This document shows, piece by piece, positions 44,899 through 57,250 of a stretch of 64,000 nucleotides of DNA (its first letter is position 1; the number at the start of each line of letters is the position of its first letter). Below the pieces are notes generated by a model. That model saw only the letters and a program-made list of their open reading frames with translations. It made no database searches and had not been told where the DNA came from. This stretch comes from Tetracentron sinense (Eukaryota; Streptophyta; Magnoliopsida; Trochodendrales; Trochodendraceae): NCBI GenBank assembly GCA_015143295.1, contig CM026565.1:30140052-30204051 (forward strand). The letters run 5' to 3'. Both the position numbers and the translations under genes were made by a program.

Positions 44899-47800
44899 CT
44901 AATCATCACAAGTGCTCATGAAACCACCCACGAAGCCAGCTCCATTGCAACTCCCACATAAAATGTCCTTTTTACCTCTGCAAGAAAAATTTTTAGTAAA
45001 ATGGGTGCACATATGAGAGGGAACTAATACTAGTCTCCCCATTTAGTAAAAACCGCATTGGAGGCCAATTCAGGACAATGATTGACCCAGGACAGGAGGG
45101 CTGGAAAAATTTGTCCACCATGCCTGTTCCATGCAGGCAATTTGTGGTGCATCCCATCTCCAGTAGGGGATCAATCTTTGACCTATAAGATATCTTGTTG
45201 AACCCATCAAGTTTTGCATCCCCAATTCTGGCATGTGTGCCACGTGTATGAAACGGGTCTTCGATGATGAGGATGGTAATGACAATGGTAATAATAGTAA
45301 TTTATACAACGACAACAGCTTGATGTGCATACCTGCAAAGCCAACATAATCCACCGGCTTTAAACTGTCCATTGAAGTGGTCAACAGAATTCACCCCATT
45401 GCCTTTGCATTGTGAACACAACACGGCACCTTGTAGTTGGATGAAAAAATATTAGTCTCTGAGTTATGCATCACAGAAATTGAGCGCCACACTTAAGAGA
45501 AACCTTTAGATTCTAATGTTCATTGACCATATGCACTTTCTATACAATCAGTTAGGGACATTAACAGAGCACCTTGATTGAGCATGCTAAGGAAACGGGT
45601 CACAGACTAGACCAAGCTAACTCCTACATCAGGTGATTTAAAAGCAATGATTTATCATACATTCAGACGACTCATACTCCATGCTATATTGCTCTCTTTG
45701 GAAGCGAGTAGCCCTGATGCTCATTTGAAGAAGTCAAAGACATTGTCAAACATCTCTCCTACTTTCCAAGTATGGAAAGCACCGCCTCCGATCAGAAGAT
45801 TCAATTTGAATTGCCCTCAGCTCAATATGACTAAATGGAGCAAAAGATGCACATAAAAGAAAATTTGGGAAGCAATGAAGTTGGTTCCACTGCCCTCACA
45901 GTATACAACCCCAAGAAGACAGTAAGGACATGAGGCACCAACTTCTATGTTGGGGAATTAAATTTGAGCAGATGACCGTAGATGATCACAAGCGGGTACA
46001 GAACAACTACTTCTGAAGGATCTGCATCACGAAAAGAATGAAGAACTGAAACACAACAATTTGGTAACTTGAACTACCAAAAATGCCCCCTTTTGATGAG
46101 AATGAAGGCATTAAACTTCGTTTCAGTCTAATTTCAGTCGCTAAAGAAGTTGACACGTTTCATGGAAAGTTAAGGAAGTCTAAGAAAATCATGTAAAAAT
46201 AAAGGAAACATTCGGGAAACATTGGAAATCTTAGATGACACTTTAGGAATTGAATATTTAAGCATAAATTCACATCTAGAACTTAGTAAATTAATTAATG
46301 TAAGCATGAAGAGTATCAATTGTGAGAATCATGTTAAGTGACATATGTTGTCTCGGATGAATATAGTCATTTTAGCTGTATTTTGTTTGTTGTCTTTTTA
46401 AACTATATTTTGTTCTCTTTTTCAAACAGAGGGATATACTATTATACATGAGGATGTCAAGTCCTATCCTTGAGAAGATGTGCATGTCATGTGGTCAATA
46501 TTGGTGGTCTGAGTCACGCACACCTTCTTTGCCATTAAAAAAAAATGAAGGTTCTTAGGCCTACAAAGAAACTTAAAAGAATATGAAATTTTTCCTATTA
46601 TATACATAAATTTGTAACCGAGATTCCTGAAAATCAAGTAACCCATACTGTACATAGCTTCTCTGCAACTATAGCTCAAACCATCCATGTCCCAGTAATA
46701 GAATCTGCATCATTGTTTTGGGTAGGCCGATCATCCTCATCTACCTCCATCAGTCGGTACCTTCTCTGTCGATATGTCTGGCCTTGATGTGTCGGAAACT
46801 CGGACGTGAAGCATGGTCAGCATCCTAAGTAGCATGGTCAAAAACCTTCTCCACTGTAATGAGCTCATGGGTCTCTAAGTCTCGGGCTCTGCACTACCTC
46901 CACCTATACTACCTGCACATCACTTGCACCACCACCTGATTGTGTGCCTCCGTCGTTGTCATCTTTTCCCCCCGCCTCCACACCCCATCCCAACTAGGCG
47001 AAGCCATCCCTGATGATGGAAATGTTCAATCATTGCCTCCAGCTTGTGACTGAGTGGCCATAAAGTCATCCACATCCAGACCCATCTGTTGTACAATCTG
47101 AGAACTAGATCTACCCCCTACGGCCCTACCTCATCCAACAACGGCTCTTCCACATCCTTCAACCACTCAAAAAGTGGGTCCTCATCGCCCACCTCGCAGA
47201 AGATGTTGCTCGGATCGATAGGGTCTAAATAATCCTCCCTATTTTGATATGCTCTTAAATATCTCATCCTTGACCTCAAGTTGTAATAGACACAGAAGCT
47301 TTTGCAGCTTCTCGTGCCTTATCCAATTGCGTTGCTTGGTGGAGTGAATGAAAGAGAGAGTGCTCCAGTTTCTCCAAAGTTTGTGTAATTTCTGTTGGAG
47401 AAGACAGATCTCAGGTTTTTGGCTTTTTTTAATAAAAAAAACTTTTTCAATCAATTATTGAGACTTTTTGATTTGTTTTCGTTGCACCGGTTGCAGTCAA
47501 TTATAGTTGCCATCTCGGTAGACCCAGTAAATTACATTTAAAATGGTTTCATTTTGACCGACATGAATCGAAACAATACAATGCCGTATGAAATTAACCG
47601 ACATTCATAGCGAAATTTGGTAACGCTTATACTTCATATGCTTCTGGTTTCAGGAAATAACACAACATGTCGATTATTAATACCATGATGAGAAGAACTA
47701 TATGTAAATGGTTATGCATGCTCCAGTAACATATATAATGAACTAATATGTGGTGCTCTTTCAAATTCTCTATGAATTCCCTGTATTGTTAATATGAAAT

Positions 47801-48760
47801 TTTAATTATTTCTTGCTGAAAACCAATAAGTAGAATAGTGCTATTTAAAAATACTCACCTTTGTCTCCTTAAACGAAACTATTGCTTGCAATAGCAGGTT
47901 GCCTCACATTATAATAGACTATATGGGTTAGACGGTAGATGTAGAAATATATGATTGGACCCTACTACTCATCTCTTTCGAAATAAACAAGATTTACAAG
48001 TTCACATTCTAAAAGTTGCATTCAGAGAAAAATAAATAAAATAAGAAAAGAGAAAGAGAAGAGAAGATCATGGGCTTGAATTCTCATGTCAAATATGCAA
48101 ACAATAACAACAACAACAAAAATAAATTACTTAACACCCATTAATTCACTTACCATTTCCATCACAATCAGCACAGACTATGCTATTTGATTTGGTGCTT
48201 TTATTACTTCCTGCAGCCTGTAAATGAAAAATAAATCAAATTTCAAATCATACTAACAATAACAAAATCTCCCAACTGAAGTGCAATATACATAAACTTT
48301 TTTTTGGTGGGTAATCTACATAAACTTTAACAAAACACTCCTCAATGCATTACACCTCCATTCACAATAGCATAATTTCAACATGGGATAAGGAAAAACA
48401 GTATTTTTAAAAAAATAAAAAACTAAAATTCAACTCAAAATGACTGAAAGAAAGAATTTTGTGTGTGATTACTGACAAACTCTTACCTTAACTTCCACAG
48501 ATTGAAATTTAGCAGTTCGAGAATTCGGAAATAGATCATTGATCCAATGAACCTTTCCAGCGATAGAGTTCCCGGCAATAAGCCCTACAAAGATTGAAAT
48601 TTATAAAAGCGAGATTCAAAGAAAGCAAGTGAAATAGATATAGTAGCTTCTGAAGAAAGAGGAGAAATTTTAGGGTTTGAAAAGATGGAGAAGTGGAAAT
48701 ACCTGGTTTGTTTGGAGACTTGAAGGAACTTACAGGTGTGAAGCATAGAGCGTTTGCCAT
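44899..48760 (-). CDS. BSD2, plastid DnaJ-type zinc-finger Rubisco chaperone
   Basis: Five exons on the minus strand: 48760-48703, 48584-48487, 48217-48154, 45429-45333 and 44977-44899. All introns are GT-AG, and the product is 131 residues (Arabidopsis BSD2 is 136). Four cysteine pairs of the DnaJ zinc-finger type are seen: CADCDGNG (67-74), CSQCKGNG (78-85), CWLCRGKK (102-109) and CGSCNGAG (113-120). The family segment VDHFNGQFKAGGLCWLCRGK and the tail FVGGFMSTCDD are also present. The first 50 or so residues are Ser/Lys-rich, like a chloroplast transit peptide. BSD2 binds assembled Rubisco large subunits in the stroma before small subunits join. The start MANALCF matches the family; an in-frame ATG at 48808 would add 16 residues. 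Intron 3 (2.7 kb) holds hAT transposase debris. Confidence 0.95.
46695..47455 (-). pseudogene. Decayed hAT transposase C-terminus in BSD2 intron 3
   Basis: On the minus strand the frame at 47454-47239 contains RNWSTLSFIHSTKQRNW, close to the RNWSTF-IH-KKRNRL signature of hAT C-terminal regions. A frame shift later, a tyrosine- and arginine-rich segment ('RMRYLRAYQNREDYLDPIDP') and a DEDPLFEWL segment continue the usual order. Beyond it a short acidic and glycine-rich tail is seen. Several stops and frame changes show it is inactive. No terminal repeats were defined. It points the same way as BSD2 and lies wholly within its largest intron. Confidence 0.7.
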
Positions 48761-48978
48761 TTTCAGAGATTCAAATTTCTGCAACTCAGTCTCACAGAGT
48801 GTTTTCATTTGGTGGTAATAACAATAGAGCAGATAAGGCTATCTACCGAAATCCGACAATCTATCTAATACAATTACGTAAATGCCCTTCACCGTTTCGT
48901 TTTGCTTATTACCTAAAGTGCCCTTAACTAAAACAATTATTCCGAATAGATAATTATTCCAAATAGATTATGCACACA

Positions 48979-49148
48979 GAGGCGTGCTAGCCCTACTCTC
49001 GGTCAAACTCTACTCTCAGCCTCCACCAATCACCTATTCATTATCAAATCAGTTATGGTGGTTAAAGCACTATCTCTCATCAAGAATGGATAAGTGTTTG
49101 GTGGAGACTGAGAGTAGAGTTTGACTGAGAGTAGAGCTAGCATTTCTC
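48979..49148. mobile_element. MULE-type MITE, copy 2, 9-bp target duplication
   Basis: The 170-bp element has inverted ends GAGGCGTGCTAGCCCTACTC and GAGAAATGCTAGCTCTACTC (right end reverse-complemented). The flanking 9-mers ATGCACACA (48970-48978) and ATGTACACA (49149-49157) match at 8 of 9. It is the same family as the element in SPX intron 1 (30558-30725), and here it sits about 220 bp upstream of the BSD2 start codon. The stretch 49158-50160 has no supported gene. Confidence 0.88.
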
Positions 49149-50163
49149 ATGTACACAAGGAAGGATCAGTCCCAAGGGTTTTTTCCCTATTTACACACTC
49201 AGAGTTTTTTGGGGAGTCCCAAAATACACTTTTTTATATTTTTATTTTTATACACCCAAAACACTTTTGATGGACATTTTTTGCACAAATCCTCTTCTCC
49301 TAAAAAAAAAAAAATAGGCCAATGTTGTAGAACTCTAAATCACTATTCTTATTCTATAACACTATTCATTTATTATTTTAAAAAAATAGTTTGCATATGT
49401 TTTCTTTCCCATTTTTCCTCTCAAAGTCAATATTTCACCACTTTTGCCTCCAAAACTAAATAATTGGCTTACAAAATTTGTTATTTGAGTGTTTTTCAAT
49501 ATTAAAAATAGTTTGTTATTAAAGTATAGAGTTTCCAATGGTAGAGATGAGTTGATTTAGAGTCTTTATTTATTAAAGTTTGTTATTAGAGTTTTTACAA
49601 ATTTACAAATATTTTAACCCAAAATTACAAAGAACACCCTTATCTGAAATTCGGTCATTTCCCCCAAATTGCTTATTTCCTGGAAAAAAAAAAAAAAAAC
49701 AATTTGGGAGAGGGACGAAAGCACAAGGATTAGGGGTGACGAGTAGAAAGATGTTGATGCTCCTGTTAAGATGATGTCGAAAGCTATAAAAAAAAACCTA
49801 TAAATTCATCTTGAAAGAAGAACTCCCAAACTCCATAGCTTCTTCTCCTGAATTTCTTTGATTTCCATGTTGGGGTTTACAATGCTGGGATGTGTGGGAT
49901 GTGAGGTCGGATTTGGGGATTCAAATGTGTTTGAAGCTCTAGTTTTCTGGGAATTGAATTGGTTCTCTTCACAGGTCAGATTTAGTGCTTAGAGAGAGAA
50001 GACTCGGATTTGGGATATATACTTTAGTTAACGGGTCGCCAGATTTTACCTTTATCGCCGTTATATCTATATAAGCTACTTCAATTTACCGAAACGCATG
50101 AAGATTCTTCGGGATGGTGAGAGGCGAGTAGAAGGAAAGAAACAAAGAAAGAGGGTCTCCGAA

Positions 50164-50447
50164 GGGGCTTCGGATTCTCTCTGGCCCGTGCCAGAGAGAT
50201 GCTCTCGGGCCACCTCATTGAAGCGACAAGTGGAGGGAGAAGTCATTTCCTTTCTCCCCTGATTTTTGACTTCTCCCCATTTGATATATCTCTCCCTTTA
50301 TCTCACCATTTTATCACCAAGTGTCAAATAAAGGGGGGAGAAGTCAATATCATGGGCCCCATGAAATGACTTCTCCCTCCACTTGTCGCTTCATTTGTGG
50401 TGGCCCGAGAGCATCTCTCTGGCACGGGCCAGAGAGATTCCAAAGCC
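50164..50447. mobile_element. Foldback MITE with about 85-bp terminal inverted repeats
   Basis: The left arm (from 'gcttcggattctctctggcc' through 'gaagtcatttc') is repeated inverted at the right, from 'gaaatgacttctccctccac' to 'ggccagagagattccaaagc'. Flanking TCCGAAGGG and TCTGAAGGG agree at 8 of 9, which suggests a Mutator-like origin, although the left copy overlaps the end. The interior is CT-rich. A partial relative ('ttctccc..gattttgacttctccccatttgatat') lies near 52706-52745. Confidence 0.75.
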
Positions 50448-50683
50448 CTCTGAAGGGACTCTGGTTTCTAGAGAGAGAAAAGTTGTAGCCCAAATTTGAG
50501 GAGAATGAGGATAGGTCAAAAATGACTTGAAAAAGTTTTTGGGTGTATAATTTATTTATTTTTTGAAAAATAGGTGTATTTTGGGTCCCCAATGAACCGT
50601 AGGTGTATTCAAGGAAAATACCAAGTCCCAACTCAATCCCCATGCAAAACTCGACTTTAATGGATGGATCCACTTGGAAGAGA

Positions 50684-50887
50684 CACACCAGGGCTTTGTC
50701 CACTTGGAAGAGACACACCAGAGTTTTGTCCCAGTGCTAGTGTATCCCTTGCTTTGGGGGGAGGTACCGGGTTCCATTCCTGAGAGGATGGGAGTTTGTA
50801 TATATTCTCCACTTGCCCACTAATTGAATAGATACTAACAACTAACTGGCGTTGCGGCCTAAACGTATATCTCAAACCAAAAAAAAA
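50684..50887 (+). mobile_element. tRNA-derived SINE with A-tail and duplicated head
   Basis: A box A-like TCCCAGTGCTAGTG and a box B-like GGGTTCCATTCC are followed by a body that ends in an A run at about 50879-50888. 'acttggaagaga' occurs at the left (50702-50713, and again at 50672-50683) and just after the A-tail (50888-50899), as a target duplication would. A 30-bp unit starting 'cacttggaagagacacacca' is tandemly duplicated at the head (50671-50700, 50701-50730), so the exact start is uncertain. Confidence 0.7.
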
Positions 50888-50978
50888 ACTTGGAAGAGAG
50901 TGTGATGAGCGTCCGAGACCATCAAGAGAGAATTTTGGGGGGAGGGGGTGACAGATTTACATTTAAGAGACTCCCGAG

Positions 50979-51422
50979 CAAGGTATAAAATCTTGTTGGG
51001 ATTTCAAGAAATCCCGATTTTGTCCAACCCCAACGACATCGATACATGATAGATTTCGGAAAACACGATTTCAGTCGGGTTTCAGAAATTTCTGGTCAAA
51101 TTTCGGAATTCCAGGATTTCGGAATTTGGCCATATTTCAAATTTTTATTTTTAAATAGATTTTTTAAATTAAAATTTTGAAATATTTCGATATTTCTCAT
51201 GAAATTTCAAATTTTATATATTTATTTTAAAAATAAAATAATAATATTTATATAAATATATATAATTTTAGTAAAATATTATTTTTTAACATATATATAT
51301 AATTATTGATATATATTTAATAAATTAGAATCTGAAATCCTATCGAGATACTGAAATTTTTTGGGATTTTGATTCGGCTTGACTGACCAAAATCACTGAT
51401 AATTTCAGGATTTTAAACCTTG
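50979..51422. mobile_element. hAT MITE 'CAAGGTTTGAAAT' family, copy 2, 8-bp target duplication
   Basis: The 444-bp element begins CAAGGTATAAAATC and ends with the inverse, GATTTTAAACCTTG. It is flanked by the exact 8-bp direct repeat CTCCCGAG (50971-50978 and 51423-51430). Its interior shares 'gattttgtccaaccc' and 'tttttaaatag' type blocks with copy 1 at 27826-28242, which confirms one family. Sequence 51431-52980 has no recognised gene. Confidence 0.92.
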
Positions 51423-52990
51423 CTCCCGAGTAAACGTCTCCCCATGGCACATATGGTCTCATTTTCTAGTAACTCGTAACGTCAACTTATGCTTTGTTTG
51501 TTTGCACATAAGAAAAGCTTTTATAGTAATAAAATATATGAATTTTCTTCTCATTTTTATTGTTGTTTGGTTGCAATCTTGAAAAATAAATGTGTTTAAT
51601 TAGAAGGGTCTGGCCAGGCAAGGCTCTCTCATTGGAGGGCCGAATCACCACCTCTATCGGTGATGTGGCAAGTAGAATTACAAAAAAAAAAAGTTCATTC
51701 TCTTAAGTTACTAGAGAATCACAAAAAAAAAAAAAAGCCCATTCTCTTTAAGTTATTGTTGGCTAGAAATCTAGTTGTCAGCCATGCCAATGTCATGTGA
51801 TGTAATCGCAGATAGAAACCATTAGACCTCGGGCACTAAGTTAGACAGAGTGATCAAAAGTGTGTTCACTTCAATCGCTTGGTCAGTCACCACTAAATAA
51901 ATTGGTCAAATGATTTAGAGAGGGGAGTTTCGCCCTTTTAAAATAAGTTCTATAATGCCTTTGATGACCGAAGTGTTTTCCAATATTAAGGCAAAGTAGA
52001 ATGTAACAGTGTGGTAAGTGTGTTGGGTGTGAAATGAATAGAAATGACAAAAATTATTAAAGAGAAAGAGATAACTGAACTTGTTTGAAAGTAATCATAC
52101 AAGACAACTTACAAATATCATGCGACCGAAATGAGTCGTAGAGGCAAATACAAATTTTCACTGTGGTGGTTGCTGAAAATAAAGTGATTAAGGTCTCTCC
52201 GAGAGTAGATGAGTAAATAAGTGACTAAGGGGCTCTCCCAAAGGAGGAAACTATGCTAAGGTATTCTCTCGGCAGAGATGAACACCGAAAACAATAAAGA
52301 GCTCTCCGGATGAGGAAGCTATGCTAAGATTTCTCCCAGATGAGGGGATAGGGCTATTGAGAAGCAAATTATTGATAAACAATGGTTTGTGCATATTGGA
52401 TTGATAGAGGGATCCCGTTTTCTTCGCATTTGTCCCTATTATAGAATTTCTCTATTAGTTTTAGTAACTGTGTTCCCGTCAATGTGTTGATTCACGATCA
52501 ATATTCCTAGGGATTGCCATGTGCCCAACGCTTCATTTTTTTGGCGATATTCTCGTATCCTCATGTCCAGCAGGTCTATGTTACCTCAAAGATTAGCAAT
52601 AGAAAGTCCGGCCTCGAATTCTCTCTGGTAGATGTCAGAAAAGTAGTCTCGGGTTACCACACATTATGCGACATGTGGTAATAAAAAAAGGGAAAGTAAT
52701 TTCATTTTCTCCCATGATTTTGACTTCTCCCCATTTGATATCTCTCCATTTTTCTCATGACTTTATCGCCATCTCTCCCTTTTTCTCATGACTTTATCGA
52801 CATCACAAGGGTATGTTTAGTCCATTTGGTCATCCGAAAGGCACAATACCTGTGGGGGCATTACCTGTAATTTAAGAAAAAGATGCGGGGGTATTATAGT
52901 AATGTTTTCCTTGAACCCCGAAACGTCCATAGATAGAAACCCGGGAACAAACCACAACCTTTGCTGCAAAGAACGAAAAATAAATAAAAA

Positions 52991-55900
52991 ATGGCGAACG
53001 CTCTCTTATCAACTTCTCGCTTTCTCTCCAATCCAAGTAAGCATTTTTAAGTTCAATTTATTCTGAGCGCGATTTCATTTTTTATTTTATCCTTAAAACA
53101 AAGTCGATAATTTAATTTTATATGAGAAAAAAAATTCGATTTTTTTAATATTTATGGAGGAATATTAGATCCAATACATATTCAAATTTCGAATTCTGGG
53201 AAAACTTGCGTGTATTGAAAATGGCGTTCAATTCGTAATTCTAATTTCTGATTCAATTCGTTCTTCCTCAATTAAGATACCCTCTAACAGATTTTATATA
53301 TTTACTGATATGTTCTTTTAAATGATAAAGAATTAAACGAAAACATGATGTTAATGGATTGAAAATGGCGGATTCTGCTCGCTGCATAATACTGTTCTTG
53401 ATAAGAAAAGAAGTAATTCATGTGTTGTTTTCTAAAGTAATACTATATGGAACTGATTTTCTGTTAATTTGAACAGATAGAGAAGTTCGATGTATGAGGA
53501 ATTTCCAGAGCTCATTATATGGAAAATTTAGCTCTAAAAAAATATTTATAGGGAGAGAGATTAGTCGAAGCTATGGAGGATGTAAAGTGGTCGCTTCAGT
53601 GGTTTGTAATTCTTTACTCTTCCTTGTCTAGTTCTGTTGCTTCAATATGGTTGGTTTTATAGTTTCTTTTTTTTCCCCTTCATATGGGGTTAATCTATAG
53701 TTTGTCGCAATAACTGAAAACTCAGATTCAGCTTGGAATCAGAATCTTTCAATTCAGTACTTAGGACATGACCAAACTGACTTGGCTTGGGCAAGTTGAG
53801 TCGATAAGAAAGTTTTGGAACATGGGTGTATTTCATTTTGTGAAATTCTTTTTAAAATGTCTTAAGATGGTTTAATGCATGTTTAGCAGGTGGGACGAAC
53901 GGTCAAGAATAGAGAAACTGTGATTCCTGAGCCTGATTATAGGATACCGATTGTCTTACTGGGTGAGTATTGTAGAAATTTTATTGTTATGTTTAAGACT
54001 TCGTATCTAGGAAACTTTGAGGTGAAGCTTACCCATGATTTGTCTCCCAATACACACTTTTTAAATTTGATTTTCACTTCATTAGGTAATGTAGCATATA
54101 GATAATTCTAATTTCTTGTTATTTACTTTCCAAGTAATCTCTATAGAAGGAAACGGTGTAGGCAAGGACTGAAATCTGCCTTCAAGGATATGGTCTATGT
54201 GCACTTTATTTTTTGCATTGTTTGTGGATGAGCATTAAGAAATTGGTGGTATGATCTTCAACAGGCATAATTACACACCTTTGGATACCGATTAAAAAAA
54301 ATTACCCACCTCTGGAAATACATATTGAAACCTTTATTCAAAGCTTGTGAGCCAGGCTCGATGCTTTCTCAAGTCAGTCAATGTAACTTTGGGAATATCA
54401 ATATTTGGCGAGCCAAATCCAAGACAAGACTTGAGATTCGTCAACTCTTCACTAGCTTGGCCGAGCATCGCCTAAATTTATATATACTTCTCTAAAAGAG
54501 AGAACTTTTTTGGAATCTCCACACCCCCTTTCTAGACTTCCAATATTAAAGATGCCAACTATCAATTCCTTTCTTAACAAAATTGCGTGTACAGTGTAAC
54601 TCGTTTATGAAACAGGTTTAGCTGGTGGATTGGTATATACAGATAATCTATTACCAGCTGCACCAGTTGGTCTCCTTGGACTACTCTTATTGTTCCAGGT
54701 AATGATAACGGGGACAGGAATGACATCCTTCGACTTTAGACCCTTAAATGGCACTACTTTTAAAAGTTATTTTCTGCATGAATGTTTGTTCGTAGGAAAA
54801 GGAGCTTCCAGTTACTAGTTTGTAACAATTTTTTATAGATAAAGCTTTCATGATCTGATGGAATTTAGTTACTCTAACTAAACACAGAAAGATTTTCAAA
54901 TGACAGTGGGATATTATTTTTCATCAACAAGGATAAACATCACACAACTTTTTTCTTTACAGAAGATTTACTTTTGTTCATTTATTTGGATGATGCACTT
55001 GGGTATACATACTTTCTTGTTTCTTTTAGTATGGAGATGCATTTTCATTGTTCTTTTCGAACCAGCTAACTTGCTTGTTTATCTTCCTGTTTCCAGACAA
55101 CCAGAGTGAAATTCGTATTTGACCCAGACGCCCTGGTTAGTTTACTCAGCCCTCCCCCTCCTCGGCCACACACACACACCCAAAAAAAATATTATTATTG
55201 TATTTTGAAACAAAAAGCTGAAGGAGTGAAGATAATAGATATAGGAAGTATATGGCCAGTTATTTGCATCTGTTGCCTTAAATCTTTGTAGTATGTTAAA
55301 GGGTTTGTCAATTGTCATGGATTCTGAAAAGATCGGTGCTTAGCGTCCAGCTTCATGAACTTGGTCTTTTTAGTGATGGAGTGCTGCACTACTGCTAGCT
55401 TGACTTGTATAACCCAATCCATTCTCTGCTGATTTTGCATGGGAGCCAGGCATAACTGTGTCATGCCCAATAACTTGTAAGGGTTTGCATCTCATACTAT
55501 GAATTCTACCTGTGTTGTGCGGCTTGTGCCTCCCTTTAATTGATCGGAAGCACTGTTGTCGTCATGTTGAAGTACTGTTCACCTAGAATGCTCTTTCAGT
55601 TTGAGATTTGACAGCAAGAATGTCTTACTTGCAAGGATATAGATTCAAAAACCAATCTCATCTTACCCACCAGTCACACCAGTGAAGTGAAGGGCTTAAT
55701 CTCATCATGCCCACTAAATGACATTCACGGAGATATCTGGAGTCAAATAAAGTCTCATTTAGTTAAGCGGTAGCTCAGTCTTCTTAAAGACTGAGAAACT
55801 CTTATCAAGTACCAGAAACGTGAAAAAACCAAACTGTATAAGTTATTTTAACTTGGTGAATATGATTCATTACTCACTGGGGTTTCAATTCGTATTGCCT

Positions 55901-56531
55901 TTGGTTATTCAGCGAGTTGGACTTTGGACTTGAGTATTGGGATTCTAAACCTTGATAAGGAAATCTTATCAGAAGCTGTATTATTATCTTTTATGATGGC
56001 AGACCAATATTTAGCCTGTTATTCTTTTTATGTTTTACCATTTGCTATGTTTGTGATTTTAGGAAGTAAAAATTGGAGACCAGCTTCAGGAGTCAGGTGA
56101 AAATGTCTTTGTTGGTGGAAAAAACCGTTGGAAGTGAGTACGCTCTGTTCCCCGTGAAAGATTTCAGATAGAGGTGATAGACTTACCTATTCATCCTCTT
56201 ACAGATATTCAACATTTATAAATTGGGAACTCTGGTGGCCGAGTTTTCCAATTTTGGTGTATTTTAAGGAGACACAAACAAAGCCTGAAGGACAAGTGCA
56301 CTTTTTTCCAGTAATTTTTGTAAGTACACAGAGAGGCAAAATGGAATCAGTTCAGTTGTTTGTATAAGTTACTGTTATTTAGGCCATGAACTAACTGCTT
56401 CAAAGTTCACATCTCTTTGATGAAATTCTTTATCTATGCTATTTTTTTGTATATAGAATGGGAAGCAACTTTACGATGTTATGGTGGAGCGAGCTGGACC
56501 TTCAAAGACAAGCGCACCCAAGGAATCCTAG
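52991..56531 (+). CDS. Plastid DUF3119-family membrane protein
   Basis: Eight exons encode 208 residues: 52991-53036, 53477-53601, 53890-53962, 54616-54698, 55097-55135, 56063-56133, 56205-56319 and 56457-56531. All introns are GT-AG. The first 57 or so residues are Ser/Arg-rich (MANALLSTSRFLSNP) and resemble a chloroplast transit peptide. Residues about 74-109 (DYRIPIVLLG, later APVGLLGLLLLFQ) form one or two membrane segments. The C-terminal part has NWELWWPSFPILVYFKETQ and VHFFPVIFNGKQLYDVM, which match the DUF3119 family of cyanobacteria and plastids. The biochemical role is not established. Exon 3 starts at a tandem acceptor (TAGCAG), so one glutamine may be optional. Exon 5 is only 39 bp. 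Confidence 0.9.
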
Positions 56532-56899
56532 AGGCTTGAGCTTCTTGATTTGAATTATCCTGCCAGAGCAAACATATTAAGATAATGAGGTATGGGGTTC
56601 AAGGATTTTAGTTTTATTACGGAAATTCATTTTAAATTGTTATTGGAGGTAATCAAAGTGGATGAGACAATTATATCAATCTTTTATCGGATTTTTTTAA
56701 CCATAGAGAAATTCAAAATTTCACACAATGATACTGGGCGATGAACCGATGAACAGAAATTTAAGAAGTGAAAGTGTTTTTAGTTGAGAGGATAGGTTGG
56801 GTTGTCCTGACTTTAAGGTGGAGCTTTGACAGTGATTATAGAGAGATTAGGTGTGATATGCCTTGACAGATGTTGAAAAAAGCTTAAAGTTGATGGGTA

Positions 56900-57250
56900 G
56901 GCTTGTGAACCTTATGAGTTTATGATCTTTATTGTCATATCGGCTGGGATCTTATCCCACCACTTCAAATCAAACCGAGAATTTGGTGGCGACTAGCTTT
57001 ACCTTCTTATAATCTGGCATCTCTGTACTCATAAAATTTTTCCACCTTACTCAACTGCTCCAAGATTTCATCCAGGCTCAGTCTCTTTGTCTATCATCAA
57101 ACTCCCTCCTTGTTTGATGTCCATGACATCCAATAAGAACTGATCTATCCACTGATTGAATTCTGCAACTCTTGCAATTAGAGCATCATCTCCATCATAG
57201 TTTCCATCAATTAGGAAGCATCGTGATCAAAGATCGATGATTGTTGAGCA
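56900..57250 (-). pseudogene. Ty3/gypsy-type gag fragment, decayed
   Basis: Minus-strand frames contain 'DYKKVKLVATKFS' and, in a neighbouring frame, 'KWWDKIPADM', preceded by 'VEKFYEYRD'. This is the order seen in retrotransposon gag domains (a coiled 'L..VE..F.Y' part followed by 'KVKLVA..L.G.A..WWD'). Frame changes and stops are frequent. No LTR or protease was found nearby. The assignment rests on short motifs only. Nothing is recognised at 57251-57930. Confidence 0.5.

Noticed and set aside
48761-48808. Upstream in-frame start for BSD2 (16 extra residues)
   Set aside because: Family members begin at the MAN-LCF start; the upstream ATG is kept only as an alternative.
50350-50718. 122-residue minus-strand frame across 50.35-50.7 kb
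   Set aside because: Crosses a foldback arm and the tandem SINE head; its internal 'LFQVDKALVCLFQVD' repeat is just the 30-bp duplication.
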